This document shows, one piece after another, positions 49,639-59,135 of a stretch of DNA of 64,000 bases. Below the pieces are notes generated by a model that saw nothing but the letters and a program-made list of their open reading frames with translations, ran no database searches and was not told the origin of the DNA. Source of the stretch: Myrica gale (Eukaryota; Streptophyta; Magnoliopsida; Fagales; Myricaceae); contig OZ005617.1 in NCBI GenBank assembly GCA_963930655.1, positions 14,111,568-14,175,567 of the forward strand, read 5' to 3'. Each line of letters begins with the position of its first letter. Within the stretch, counting starts at the first letter, position 1. A program made the translations under genes and the position numbers.

Positions 49639-50993
49639 TCATGCATAGATGCAGTTACCATAACCTGCAATTCAGGTGTTTAAAAAAAAAAGATGATCTT
49701 TCAGAAAATTTGCAGCGGTGCTTCAAGAAAATTTGCCTACTGTATATATTTCAAGATTAAAACCCAGAACCCTCCATTCATGACTTACTTGGATCAGTGA
49801 TGACAACTAGAGCAGAGTTCCTGAAGTCACAATTCCAGTGGTTCCTTCCATGGGACTGGTAGTAGAGGTTCATGGCTACGGAGGCATGGTTTATGAGGTT
49901 ATCAGGATTGAAGCAAGGGCAACCCCTTTGCAAAATCCGGCAATCCACCTGTGAGCATGCATAATTGATGTTCTGTAGAAGGGTTGCCTGATCAGACGAA
50001 GGCTTGGCCACACACCAAGTTTTCTGCAAATTAATTATAACATTTCACATAAAATAAGATCAAAGCAATAAGTAAATCCTGTTATGTTGATCTTTCACTT
50101 GTGCCTTCTGTTTGCGAGGAGCTTGATGTTACCTGTCCGTTTGCCATATTAGAACTCCACCCTGCAAATATTTGGCAGAGAATTGTAAGTTTCCTCATGG
50201 ATGCATCGGAGATACCTAAATATAATGAGTAGTAGTGGGAGCCACCATTTATAACCCCGATAGTCTAAAGCCAGAAGCTTAAATTGCACATCCATTATTG
50301 CCTTCTGCAGATCTAAATTACTGCCAATCTCCTAACCCACTATTAATTTCAGACAAACGTTATTAAGGTGGTATTTGCTTTAGGAAATTTTGGGGTTGTA
50401 AAAATTTTGGATATTGGAATTTTGAAAAATATAGATATTTTATGAAATAGTGAAAAGAAAGAATAATCAATTGAATATTATAATATTATTTTATAATTTA
50501 ATAAAAAAATAGATTATTTCATACAACTAAAAAGGCCCGATTCACTCGTTGAATCAAAGAAAGTTAGAACAAATTGATGTTTGCAATGCAGAACAGTCCG
50601 AAGCAAATCACAGTAGCTTTGTAGCCGAAATATTGCAATTTATGAAATCCTAGTTCAGATCTGAGGATGAAAATGCTTACACCAGTCAATGGCATGGTTA
50701 GAGAATGATAAAGGCAATCATGCAAAACGAACAGATCGAAGCCAAAAGTGTTAAAAGTTAAAAGTGAACGTAGCTCAAGAAATCTTTGTAAGCGAAACCC
50801 GAGTAGTAATTTGCAGCAACCCAGAAGACCGAAGTCTCATAAACCCAGCTCAGATTAAGAGAATGCAATCGACTTATATAAGGAGCGAAAAGTCATGTGT
50901 ACTTTCCGAGGAACTGAAAGCTAGGAGAGGAGATATACCTGAAACGAAGGACAAGAGCAGAAGCAGAAGAGAGAGAGCCACTTTAGCCATCAT
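49639..50993 (-). CDS. Secreted X8-domain (CBM43) protein, Ole e 10-like, 4 exons
   Basis: Small secreted protein with one X8 domain, a beta-1,3-glucan-binding module; such single-domain proteins are apoplastic or pollen and cell-wall proteins. Exons fit as 50,993-50,939, 50,161-50,133, 50,023-49,789 and 49,664-49,639, with GT..AG borders and matching phases, giving 114 residues. Residues 1-18 (MMAKVALSLLLLLSFVS) form a signal peptide. The domain begins KTWCVAKPSSDQATLLQNIN and continues YACSQVDC, CPCFNPDN, YYQSHGRNHWNCDF and DPSYGNCIYA before the stop. There is no glucanase domain and no C-terminal GPI signal, unlike plasmodesmal callose-binding proteins. Exons 2 and 4 are only 29 and 26 nt. 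No damage is seen. The upstream flank has mixed composition. Confidence 0.88.
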
Positions 50994-51469
50994 AGGTGTC
51001 GTACAAGGATGTACTGCTACTGCCGCAATTTACTGCTTGCTTTACTGGGCACTGCGAGGATAGCAGAATGATGATTGATAAGAGCAGCAACTGTATCTCT
51101 GATGGGTTTATCTGAGCCTCTGAGGAGGAAGCCGCATGTATTTGCTTTTGAAGGTGAATTAAACGACAAATTTAACGGCTACATTCATGAATGAGCCGTT
51201 ACGGGACGGAATCTCTTGGGGGAGAAGCAGCGAATTAGAAAATCGGATGCTGGTAGAACAGGCACGTGATGCGACTGACTTTATTATGGCGTCGGCTTTG
51301 CATCTCCCTTTTCTCTCATCATTGTCCTTTTTTATCCGCGGCTCTTTCTGCTATAATTGGACCCAAAAAAAACAAAGGTTTAAATACTTTCCACAATGTA
51401 ACTTTAGCAGGCTATTTTACGTAATTGTTCGGAGCTGTTTGTTTAATAAAAATATACAGAATTTTTTAA

Positions 51470-51577
51470 TTTCACATAAAAATAACTACAACACGCATAT
51501 CAATAAAATTAAGATCACCTAAAAATTTTCAAAACACAAAAAATCCTCACAAAACTCTTTAACCGAATAATTTCAAA

Positions 51578-51618
<41 letters not shown>

Positions 51619-52080
51619 GATTTGATGGGTCCTTATAGTTTACTGTAAAAATTTAAAAAATTTAAACAGAAAATTTATGTTTACATCTAAAATCTCTTTA
51701 AAATCTGACTCTGAAAACATTGGTCTACGTGGTTGTTGATATTAGATGAGTAGGGGATTAGCTGGAACCGTTGATTGATTAGAGTTACAGACCTTTTTCA
51801 ATATTTTGAAGAGAACAAAGACGTGTACATGTTGCAGAAAGAAGATGGAACAAAAAGGTCCCGTGGCTTTTAGAATGACGTGAGGTGCATTTAGGCCGTC
51901 CAAAGTGGGTGGCTCTGTTCTGCAACAATTACTTCAGTTTGACGCTTCGTCTGACTCTAGAAGAGGAGGAGCTGTAGTAACGGCTCTGCGCGGGAAACAT
52001 GGGATGTTCCGTTAAGGAGAGAATTTTTACGTGATGTTAATTTTATTGGTATGTGTGTTGTAGTTATTTTTATATGATGT
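51470..52080. mobile_element. Inverted-repeat element, probable MITE
   Basis: The left arm (about 51,474-51,530) reads 'cataaaaataactacaacac' and 'caataaaattaagatcacc'; its near reverse complement lies at about 52,024-52,080. The interior includes an (AT)n run at 51,583-51,616 and non-coding DNA. Outer limits are uncertain and no target duplication was read. Confidence 0.5.
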
Positions 52081-52435
52081 TAAGAATGATATTTGGTTGT
52101 AGGATTGTGAGGATTCAAAATATCTTGAATTTTTTTTTTTTAAAGGAACGTGTCCTGTAAACCGACAAAGCGTAGCCCATCCTTCTCGTAACGACAACCG
52201 CAGGGCTTTCTTTTGAAAACATACCACGTGAACACGTTATCTCCCTCGTTAAAAGCCACCGACACATGGAATTTTCACGATGATTTCCAGCTACTATCTA
52301 TTTCATTCATCCTCCACATTTGGGTTGAAGACTTTGATCAGTATCAGTATCCCATGTTTGTTTATTTGTTTATTTGTTTTTGGAATTTTAAGAATTGTTT
52401 TCCTTTTTAAGAGACTGTATTTTAAATTCAAAGGA

Positions 52436-52660
52436 GTTAGTTTGGGTGTCAAGACCTGAGACTTAGTGATTTGCTATTCTTGAAATTTCATGTTTGAATC
52501 TCCTCAAATACAAATAATTCCTTGGAACCAGTCATACTGACTTGATCTATGGTTCGGAGGGGGTTGCACCGACCTGGAATTTTCCAACTCGTTAGGTAGG
52601 TCCAAGTTGGTGGCTTGCCGAATTGAGTTTATCCTTGTTATAAAAAAACAATAATCAAAT
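52436..52660 (+). mobile_element. tRNA-derived SINE, family 2
   Basis: Has an A-box-like 'gtttgggtgtcaagacctga', a B-box-like 'tgtttgaatctcc' and an A-rich end after 'ttatccttgttat'. The layout resembles family 1 but the body differs, so it looks like a sister subfamily. Confidence 0.55.
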
Positions 52661-53298
52661 CCAATGTATGAATTTACAGAAGAGAATATCTCTAGTGACA
52701 CTAGAGAGGAATCACTTTCCAACTATCACATATGATGAAGTCAAAAATTACTAAAGAAGCTAACAATAATCAAATCCAAATGTATGAATTTGCAAAGGAG
52801 AACATGGAGTGACACTGGCGAGGAATCCTTCTATGCCTAAGTTACAAAATTTATCAATTTAGAAAAGCTCAATGAATAAAGATTATGAAAACATAAAAAA
52901 ATATCAGCAGGGTGCGTGCCTTATTCTTACACGGTATGAAGGAGAAACAATTGGAGTAGGAAAGTAGCTCAATGAAACAATTGGTGTTCTCCGTTTACCC
53001 GGAGACAGAATGATATCGATGTATTTATCCTATGGTTAGTTCTCCATTGGTGTTCGAGTCTCCAAGAATTGCGGTGGGGGTCCGTCGCACTTGGGAATAG
53101 ATGCTCTCGGGTTGGGTCGAAGGCTCCTAGGATCTAGGTGCCTAGCTCGACTTGGTGGTCTTTTTGGGGCCTGGGTGGTGTGGATTGGGTCTACTATATT
53201 TCCTCGTAGTATGCCCATATATAAATTCAACCTCGCAACTTCTAATTTATTTTTTTACGCCTCGTAATTTCATTGCTTTCCTTTCGACTTGGACGTTT
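52661..53298. other. Intergenic DNA
   Basis: Contains two imperfect copies of 'caataatcaaatccaa' followed by 'tgtatgaattt' (near 52,650 and 52,765) and a GC-richer part at 53,036-53,200. That part has an open frame on the minus strand without recognisable homology. Confidence 0.4.
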
Positions 53299-53572
53299 TT
53301 TTTTATGACGAGGGAAATCCGGGCACCACCCCACGTGAACCGACCTCGGACGAACCTGACTCAGTATACACATCAGGTGGACTTTACGCCACGACAAATC
53401 CCGGGCCGTGCAGCCCTCTCAAACCACACATGCCAGTTAAGTCCAGCTTCGCTGAGGGAGTGACCCCAAGGAGTTGTTTGTACTTGAGAGGATTCGAATT
53501 TGGGACCTCAGGGAAAGCAAACCCCTAAGCCCCAAGCCTTCGCCACTCAGGCCAACCCCTTGGGGGTTGACT
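53299..53572 (-). mobile_element. tRNA-derived SINE, family 1 (inverted copy)
   Basis: Reverse-complement copy of the SINE at 43,568-43,825. It has a B-box-like 'attcgaatcctc', the body 'gctgcacggcccgggattt' and a tail 'ccctcgtcataaaa'. It sits about 120 bp outside the Pack-MULE-like element. Confidence 0.8.
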
Positions 53573-54066
53573 TGGACGTTAAATCAAACAGAAAGTTCAA
53601 TCAAATTTTCACCAAAAATCGCAATGATTGATGTATTTTAAAACTTATGGAGCTTAAAAAATAAATTAAAAGTTATGGGTTCAATTTAATTTTTGAAAAA
53701 TTCAATTTTTGGTCACTAGGTTTGACCCTTTTTACGAATTGATCACTAATTTTTTTTTTCAGTTTTCAGTTATTGACTTTAGGCCTTTGTAAATATTCGG
53801 TCCTTCTGTAAGTTGACCGTCTATTTGACTAACGGAATTTCTATCCACGTCAGCAATCTTGCACACTCAGCTCACCTCTATCACGCCACTCTCTCCCTCA
53901 GCTGTCAAATTCAAAAAGACACACCGTTAGTATATAAACGAAAACAATGTCCGCTGATAAAACCAACGCGCGCGCACTGTTTTGAAACACAAAGCTAACA
54001 ATCCCAGCTCATCTCCATGAATCGCATAGCCTCCGTCACCGTCTTCCTCCTAGATGAATTGATATG

Positions 54067-54822
54067 CAGAGCCGGCTCAAGGGTAAGACAACTTAGGCAG
54101 TTGTCTAAGGCCTCACCTTGAGCAAGAGGCCCCATAACTTAGAGAAAAAATAAAAAAAATGAAAATAGAATGACCCTTAAACACGGTGAAAAACAAACCA
54201 TGAAGAAGAACAAGTTGAAAAGAGAAAGAAAGAAAAAAAAATATTTTGTTTGTCGTAAAGTGTGTCGTGCAGTCTGCAAACTGTAGATGTGGCCGTGTAA
54301 AAAAAGGTGAATTCTTGAAAGTTGAAACAAAGCAAAGAACTAAGAAACCGCGAAAGTGGAATAAATAAATAAAAAAGTCTTGAAGTGATGCCTTGAAATA
54401 AAGCAAGACTGCAGACTGAGTGTCGCCCAGTGAATAAACCTTGAAAAATCTTGAAAGTTGAAACAAAGCAAAACTTAAATAAAAAATCTAATTAAAACAT
54501 TAAATTATATAAAAAATTAGATTATTTTTTAAATGCATGCATTACCTATAGAATACTCTTAACAATATTAGTTACAGTTGTTTTGGGAGAAATAAGTTTT
54601 TCAAAACTTAAACTAATAAAATCCTATTTATGGTCGACAATGTCACAAGAAATACTAAATGGATTAGTCATTCTATCAATTGAAAGTAACATATTAACAA
54701 ATATTGAATATAAAAGTTTGATTAGTAATTTTCCATCTCAAAAAGTTAGAAAAATTATTTTTTAAATTTATATAAAAGGCCTAATTTTTAACATGGCCTT
54801 AGGCCTCATTTTTATTGACTGC
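54067..54822 (+). mobile_element. hAT-type non-autonomous relic B
   Basis: Starts CAGAGCCGGCTCAAGG and continues with the 'acttaggcagttgtctaagg' block, the counterpart of the relic at 4,896-5,669 but in opposite orientation and with the same internal deletion. The hAT C-terminal stretch lies at 54,590-54,765 (KLKLIKSYLWSTMSQEILN, LVILSIESNILTNIEYKSL). The 3' end after 'ggccttaggcctcattttta' is not clean. It lies inside the Pack-MULE-like element, directly after the left arm. Confidence 0.7.
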
Positions 54823-55059
54823 TACCAGGAACTGCGATCCTGACGGGCCTCTCATGCGGTACGGGTGCAAAATGATTCCTGCATTTGATAAAGCAGTATA
54901 TATTGTCTGTTGTTCAAATAAAAAATCCCAAAAAATGAGAATTGATACAGTGGAACTAATCCTATCTCTATGTTCATCCTTTCAAGCTCTGTGAACAATA
55001 CTCATATATCACATGCGTGAGAGAAAGAGACAAAGAGACGAGAGAGAGAGAGACATCCC

Positions 55060-55270
55060 TTAGTTTAGGGCTGTTCAGTGGCACCGGCAAAATCCGGTGG
55101 CACTGGGTTGCCGGTACCTGACCTAACCGGTGCCAGTGCCAGTGGCTTGTTTTTAGGGAAACTCAGGGGTTTTCCCGATTCCTGATTTACCTGGCAACGG
55201 GTTCCCGAGTACTGGGAAACCAGATTTTAATTTTTTTTTAATATTAAAACGACGTAGTTTCTCTTAAGTT
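55060..55270. mobile_element. Possible second hAT end
   Basis: Begins 'tagggctgttcagtggcacc' followed by repeated 'ccggt' and 'ggtgccagtgcc' motifs, like the subterminal region of Ac-type hAT elements. No transposase was recognised; the C/T-rich part after the nested MULE (55,644-55,850) could be its leader. Low certainty. Confidence 0.3.
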
Positions 55271-55279
55271 TAAATTTTA

Positions 55280-55634
55280 GGGAAATTGACAATTTAGTCA
55301 CTAGGTTTATACCACACTGACGATTTAGTCAATATGTTTCATTTTTTGACAATATGGTCACTGAGAATACATAGTTGTGACGATCTGGTTTTTCCGTCAA
55401 ACCTCCGTTAAATTTTTAGCCGGAATAGCGGTCGATTGATTTTGTTTACTGTTGTGGCAAATGTAACTTCTAGTGGTCGACCGCATTATATTTCGTTAAA
55501 AATTAACGGAGATTTGATGGAAATACCAGATCGTCACAACTATGTATTCTCAGTGACCATATTGTCAAAAAATGAAACCTAATGACTAAATTGTCAGTGT
55601 GCTACAAACCTAGTGACTAAATTTTCAATTTCCC
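55280..55634. mobile_element. Palindromic MULE-type MITE with perfect 9-bp target duplication
   Basis: Near-complete foldback. It opens 'gggaaattgacaatttagtc' and closes with an inverted copy ending 'caatttccc'; the arms reach about 150 bp and meet near a short loop with 'ggtcgac'-like words. The flanking 9-mers are taaatttta on both sides (55,271-55,279 and 55,635-55,643). It is nested inside the Pack-MULE-like element, so it inserted later. No coding. Confidence 0.85.
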
Positions 55635-56119
55635 TAAATTTTAAACCTAAAACCCCTCCCCCTCTGGCCTCTTCAGTCTTCAATTCACCCCTCCTCAACG
55701 TCGACAACCTCTCTCTCCCTCCCCTCCCTCCCTCTCCAATCGCCCCACCACCCTTCGTCGACCACCACGCTGGCGGCTGTGCCTCCCTTCGCCGACCACT
55801 GCAGCCTGCATGTACGCTCATCGTCTTCTCTCCCTCACGTTAATTTTTTCCTATTTGTTTACACTTTTTTGGGTTTTGATAATATATTCTCCTCTCCCTC
55901 ACGTTTGAGAGAATATGACAGTGAAAGTTACCTTCAATCGACTTGTTGCGTTATTGAAAATTTGAAACCTCAAACTCTGACCCCCAGTTTGATGGCTTCC
56001 TCTTTTTTTAAACATTTGAGGATGTGCCTTGTGGCAACACTTTCATCTAGCAAAATCTTGGCTGAGGAGTTTGGGTGGGTAAGGCACACAACGGCTGAGT
56101 CTAAGCACATCGTTTTAAG

Positions 56120-56776
56120 TTAGCTTTGTGTTTCTTTCTTTCTCTATTCCAAATAGGAGCTTGCCAATAAGTTTCACGTACGCTATGATCTATATGCATT
56201 CTGTGTGACATTGCTTCCATAAGTTGCTTCTGAGCTTCAACTTTCCTAGGGGAGCCTTCTGGTGCAAAGTTTCTGTCCGCAGATTATGCATGTCACTGTC
56301 TTCCATCCATGCAACGCAGTACAAGTTACCCAAACAGGTTTCATATTCTGGGGGAGGACTAGGATACTCTCCTGGGCAATAAGTTCCCCAACTGCTCTCT
56401 TCGGCATTTGCTGCCGTGGTTGCATAGATATTCAAACCTTCCGGAAGAAGGCCCTAAAAAATGCTTCCAGACACGCAAGCCTCAAGATAAAATACTAAAC
56501 TTTTATAAGTCCCAAAAGCAGCATGCTTCTTCTTCAAGACTTCTGTCAGATCACAAGCATAGAGGTAAGGACTGGTAGGCATCCCAAGCACACCAGGAGC
56601 CCCATGGTCACTGTAGTATACGAAAATATGATCGTTGGGACCACTATCGACAACCTTCCCACTAACCCCTAAGATAGTCTCCATTCAGGTCCCTGCCGAC
56701 CGAGACCGAACCATATAAGCGAAGGAGGGCGAGGAGGAAGACGACGACGACGGAGGCTATGCGATTCATGGCGATG
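56120..56776 (-). pseudogene. Vacuolar processing enzyme (legumain) pseudogene
   Basis: C13 cysteine protease of the vacuole, here an intronless, deleted copy. It starts MNRIASVVVVFLLALL (signal peptide) at 56,776, then jumps from DLNGDYL to [20 protein letters not shown], losing most of the N-terminal catalytic part. The segment with the catalytic His ([14 protein letters not shown]) and Cys ([12 protein letters not shown]) is kept. A stop follows SGSIF, after which [20 protein letters not shown] and the substrate-pocket region continue. At RTETLH the copy jumps across a 'tttgcaccag' microhomology to [20 protein letters not shown] in another frame, then fades after HRMHIDHS. Exons are fused without introns. 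It lies inside the Pack-MULE-like element, and its first codons form part of both arms. Not functional. Confidence 0.85.
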
Positions 56777-57085
56777 AGCTGAGGGTTGTTAGCTTTTTGT
56801 TTCAAAACGGTGCGTATTGGTTTTATCAGAGCACATCGTTTTGTTTTATAATCAAACAGAGTGTCATTTTGAATTTGACAGCAGAGGGAGAGAGTGACGT
56901 GGATAAAAGTGAGCTGAGTGTGAAAGATTGCTTATGCAAACAGATATTCTAGAGTCAAAAGGACGGTCAACTGACAGAAGGATTAACAGGGGCATAAAGT
57001 TAGTGACTAAAAGCTGAAAAAAAATTCTTAGTGACTAAAATGGGCCAAAATCTAGTGACCAAAAATTGAATTTCCCTTAATTTTT

Positions 57086-57500
57086 GTCAATTTTTCAGTC
57101 ATTTATGTTAGAGTGAGTTATGATGTTTCCCCTTTCCATTATTAACATATTTTACAATTTAAGCCCAATATTTACATATCACCGATTCACTCTTAAAAAA
57201 AACAAAAGGATAATGTCACAATATGAACAGTTTAAAATGTAGACATAGAGAGCAAAGTGTGAAACACTTGATAATTTGGGATCTAATGTCTCAAATTACT
57301 AAATTTGAGGTGTAAATTAAAAAATTAGTGATAATTGGATAGTACAAAATCTATTTTTTTTTTCTCTTTTATCTTTTCGAAGTGAAGTTTTAGAAGACAA
57401 CAAGTTGTGAAACGCAATTTAGCTAAGAAGTCAAAGAGAGACCCATCCACAGCAAGGAAGCTAGATAAAATAGTTAGTCATGACCTGAAATGATGACAAT
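57086..57500. other. AT-rich flank
   Basis: Nothing recognised between the Pack-MULE-like element and the duplicated segment that follows. Confidence 0.4.
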
Positions 57501-57507
57501 TGTGGCA

Positions 57508-57830
57508 TTCGGCACCCGTTCCTTCCAGAAATTGCGGTTACATTCACAGAACTTTCTTTATAAGAAATCCAACACTATTACTTTGTCAAAAGTGACATTT
57601 GCCTCTCCATCTTTCTCCTCACAAAGATAGTATAACGCAGACCCAGTTCTCCCTTAGTGTCTCTTCTTCATCTTCAGGCAAATTCGATTTCCTTCTTCAT
57701 TTGCATGAGTCATATAATTACATACATTTGTTGCGTTTATTGTCTTTCCCATATCACCATGCAACTGATTTTGCGTTGTTTCTTATTTGAGTGCTAGAAA
57801 TGCAGTCATATAAGCAGACAATAGTTCACT
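57508..57830 (+). repeat. Duplicated presequence-like segment, copy 1
   Basis: Matches 61,428-61,850 in the same orientation. One plus-strand frame reads AFGTRSFQKLRLHSQNFL and TFASPSFSSQR before a stop, a basic, Ser-rich and acid-poor string like a mitochondrial presequence. The start codon position is GTG here. I do not recognise the parent gene. Homology continues into 'tgtctttcccatatcaccat' and 'atgcagtcatataagcagac'. Confidence 0.55.
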
Positions 57831-58325
57831 CAAGTAAAAATCAGAAGTCCTATCTCTAGTTCTAGTTTAAAATGTAAAATCTTTCCTGCTATTTCTAGTC
57901 CATGTCGATCGCTGTTTCGGTCTTTTAAGAATCATATGGTTATGATCTTCTCCTTGATGATTTAATGGATCCACAGGAGCAAAATCGTTCCAATTGCCGC
58001 TCCGAGGTCAGACACTAGATAATAGATTGATGAGTTTAATAGTTGTTGAATTCCCTCTCCTATTTTTTCTCTCACCAAACCAAACAAATAATGACCGACC
58101 TCGCCCGAAATAAGATTAATTTACCACTTACAGAGATTGTTGGAAAATGCCGAGCTAATGAAGTAGATATTCTACATAAAAAAATGTTAAAACTAATCAG
58201 AAGCCGAATGGATATGTTTGACCCCGATGTTTCAGATCAATATGAGACTGCTCAGAGCTAATGACTATTAGCATTTAGACAAAATAAGAAGGATTCAGTG
58301 CGATTTTAATATATGTTCATATCAT
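57831..58325. other. Region after duplicated segment, copy 1
   Basis: An open frame at 58,043-58,261 (plus) is not recognised. No exon structure could be built. Confidence 0.35.
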
Positions 58326-58327
58326 AC

Positions 58328-58775
58328 CCAGGAGACAAGCTGGGTTCCCTCTTCTATGAATGCATTTGGCTTTTTCCCTGTTAAAAGCTCCAGTAAGACG
58401 ACCCCAACTGGCAGAACACAACTGGTACTTACACATAACTAGTCTCAAGAAGCAAGCTCAAGAGAGACTTACTACAATGGCTTAGCGGTTAAAGTTTATA
58501 CCTGGAGCTAAATATCAAAAAGTTCCAGCAACAAATGTCGAAACATGAGTCTTATCTGGTTCCATCAGTGTTGGCAGTCCAAAATCAGACACTTGAGCCT
58601 CCATGTTGTGATCCAATAATATATTGCTCGACTTAATATCTCTGTGAATAATGTGAGGGATGCAATCATGATGGAGGTATGGTAATCCACTTGCTGCACC
58701 TACTGCTATTTTGTATCTGGATGGCCAATCCAAATGCTTCTTGTTCATAGCTCCTCCTAAACCATAAATATCTAT
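58328..58775 (-). pseudogene. Receptor-like kinase domain fragment
   Basis: Part of a plant LRR-type receptor-like kinase. From about 58,775 to 58,515 the minus strand encodes [26 protein letters not shown], the catalytic loop [12 protein letters not shown] and [19 protein letters not shown]. The activation segment then reads VAGTF, a stop where the family has Gly, and YLAP. About 85 bp of unrelated sequence follows, and at 58,410-58,328 the homology resumes as GVVLLELLTGKKP and ends with QLVSW at a GT. The N-lobe, receptor part and C-lobe are absent. The stop, the lost subdomain and the truncation show a dead fragment. Confidence 0.8.
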
Positions 58776-59135
58776 AAGAGGGCTACAGAAGAGGAAATGA
58801 AATGGGAAATCATATTCAAGTTACGAGATAATTTATAACTTCCAAGAGATTTCTGACATTTGTGGATTTCAAAAAGGTTTGTGATATGTGGATTAACAGC
58901 AGAGAGAAAAACATCTTAGATATACCATAACATGAATTCCATTCATATAAAACAACGTTGTTGCTGAAAATCACTCTAAACCATTGTTTTGAAGCGATAC
59001 AACCATACCATGCAGAAAGGTGTCAAGGCTTTCCATTAGGCATCAGCTCATATGAGCATATTGTGTGCCCGCAATCATTTTCAGCTTGTCTCTCTTTTTT
59101 TTTTGGCCGCTGTGTTGCGTCATTTTTCAGGTCAG
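58776..59135. other. Spacer and presumed PPR 3' UTR
   Basis: No gene is seen. The part next to 59,135 is probably the 3' UTR of the minus-strand PPR gene. Confidence 0.4.

Larger units (their letters stand above)
53695..57076. mobile_element. Pack-MULE-like element with 9-bp target duplication
   Basis: Arms of about 370 bp (53,695-54,058 and 56,705-57,076) are inverted copies of one another at roughly 80% identity. The right outer end, read inward, is 'gggaaattcaatttttggtc'; the left is 'gaaaaattcaatttttggtc'. The flanking 9-mers are identical, ttaattttt (53,686-53,694 and 57,077-57,085), the Mutator hallmark. Both arms run into the start codon and signal-peptide region of a vacuolar processing enzyme ('atgaatcgcatagcctccgt'). 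The interior holds a hAT relic, a nested small MULE and the rest of the enzyme pseudogene. There is no transposase, so it is non-autonomous. Total 3.4 kb. Confidence 0.8.
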
